Assembly: GCA_024688095.1 (NCBI GenBank)
Contig: JAILEJ010000016.1
Coordinates: 1-5,403 of the forward strand
Direction: 5' to 3'
Length of the DNA stretch: 5,403 nt
From: Butyrivibrio sp.
GTDB lineage: Bacteria; Bacillota; Clostridia; Lachnospirales; Lachnospiraceae
The first letter of the stretch is position 1. The number at the start of each line of letters is the position of its first letter. Under the pieces are notes generated by a model. The model worked only from the letters and a program-made list of their open reading frames with translations, was not told the DNA's origin and did no database searches. Positions 5,084-5,403 of this stretch are shown piece after piece. The position numbers were made by a program, and so were the translations under genes.

Positions 5084-5403
5084 TCACATCCCGATTTCTC
5101 CAACGAATCTTTCCGCATAACGCTGTGCCTGAGTATTTTTTAGGCTTACAACATTAAATTCATGCTCATTACCAATTCCTTCTACACCAAAAATATCAAT
5201 GCCCTTTACTCCCTCTATTACAGATTTATACAAAAAGCTGATTCCAAGGCCTTCCAAAACAGCCTCTCTTATGAGTTTAAAGCTGCTAAGTTCAATAACA
5301 CGTTTAAACGAAGAAAGTGAATATCCCATACTGTTTAAATCTCTTTCAAACATCTCTCTTGTTCCAGAACCTTTTTCACGAACAATAATAGTTTCATCCA
5401 ATA
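5084..5403 (-). CDS. LysR-family transcriptional regulator, C-terminal part (start lies outside the window)
   Basis: The 106 visible codons encode the last part of a LysR effector-binding domain of the type-2 periplasmic-binding-protein fold. Characteristic stretches are IIVREKGSGTREMFE (from about the fifth visible residue), which forms part of the effector-binding cleft, and then ELSSFKLIREAVLEGLGISFLYKSVI. This last block is the family's usual S-x-x-x-I-x-x-x-V-x-x-G-L-G-I-x-F segment. The protein ends ERFVGEIGM with a TGA stop. The reading frame stays open to the right edge, so the helix-turn-helix half is missing because of the window, not because of mutation. The REKGSGTRE form is common in CysL- and CbbR-like regulators, but effector and targets cannot be read from this fragment. 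LysR regulators often control a divergent neighbour, which would lie to the right and is not visible; ferritin is downstream on the same strand. Confidence 0.9.
   Translation of the reverse strand, partial: LDETIIVREKGSGTREMFERDLNSMGYSLSSFKRVIELSSFKLIREAVLEGLGISFLYKSVIEGVKGIDIFGVEGIGNEHEFNVVSLKNTQAQRYAERFVGEIGM

Noticed and set aside
1..5403. CRISPR array, tRNA or rRNA gene, insertion sequence or phage attachment site
   Set aside because: No regularly spaced repeats, tRNA-like cloverleaf, rRNA segment, transposase or terminal inverted repeats were seen on either strand.

Overview
The window is AT-rich, densely coded DNA from a low-GC Gram-positive bacterium. Shine-Dalgarno sites are of the strong AGGAG type, hairpin-plus-U terminators are present, and the Y-family polymerase begins with the HIDVNSAFLSW-type N-terminus that I associate with Lachnospiraceae and other Clostridia. 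The placement in anaerobic Firmicutes is inferred from protein style, not from a marker gene.

Left part, minus strand (about 1-2519): a probable three-gene transcription unit reads right to left. It starts with a Y-family translesion DNA polymerase (1125-2519). After 38 bases comes a 145-residue protein with a helical N-terminus and an SH3/Tudor-like C-terminus (649-1086). After 146 bases comes a 109-residue helical protein (173-502), which ends just before a strong intrinsic terminator (111-145). Beyond the terminator, the first 83 bases appear to hold the promoter, ribosome site and first codons of another minus-strand gene that runs off the left edge.

Centre: a 251-base AT-rich divergent intergenic region (2520-2770) separates the polymerase from a plus-strand gene (2771-4333). 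That gene encodes a 520-residue protein with an N-terminal Xre-like helix-turn-helix and large C-terminal regions of unknown function. The intergenic region holds a 13-bp palindrome, an 11-bp tandem repeat and several ATGATT copies, but no recognisable LexA box. A bidirectional terminator (4349-4384) separates the regulator from the convergent ferritin gene.

Right part, minus strand: a complete bacterial ferritin (4393-4878) keeps every ferroxidase ligand. Its 205-base upstream region contains a two-tier hairpin touching the Shine-Dalgarno site and a 33-bp inverted repeat. Beyond this is the C-terminal part of a LysR-family regulator (5084-5403), cut by the window edge.

The main candidate for something undescribed is the polymerase with its two unrecognised small partners and divergent large regulator, which could be a stress-response or mutagenesis cassette. 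The link is inferred from gene order only. Ferritin and LysR look like ordinary chromosomal neighbours, although the ferritin leader deserves attention.
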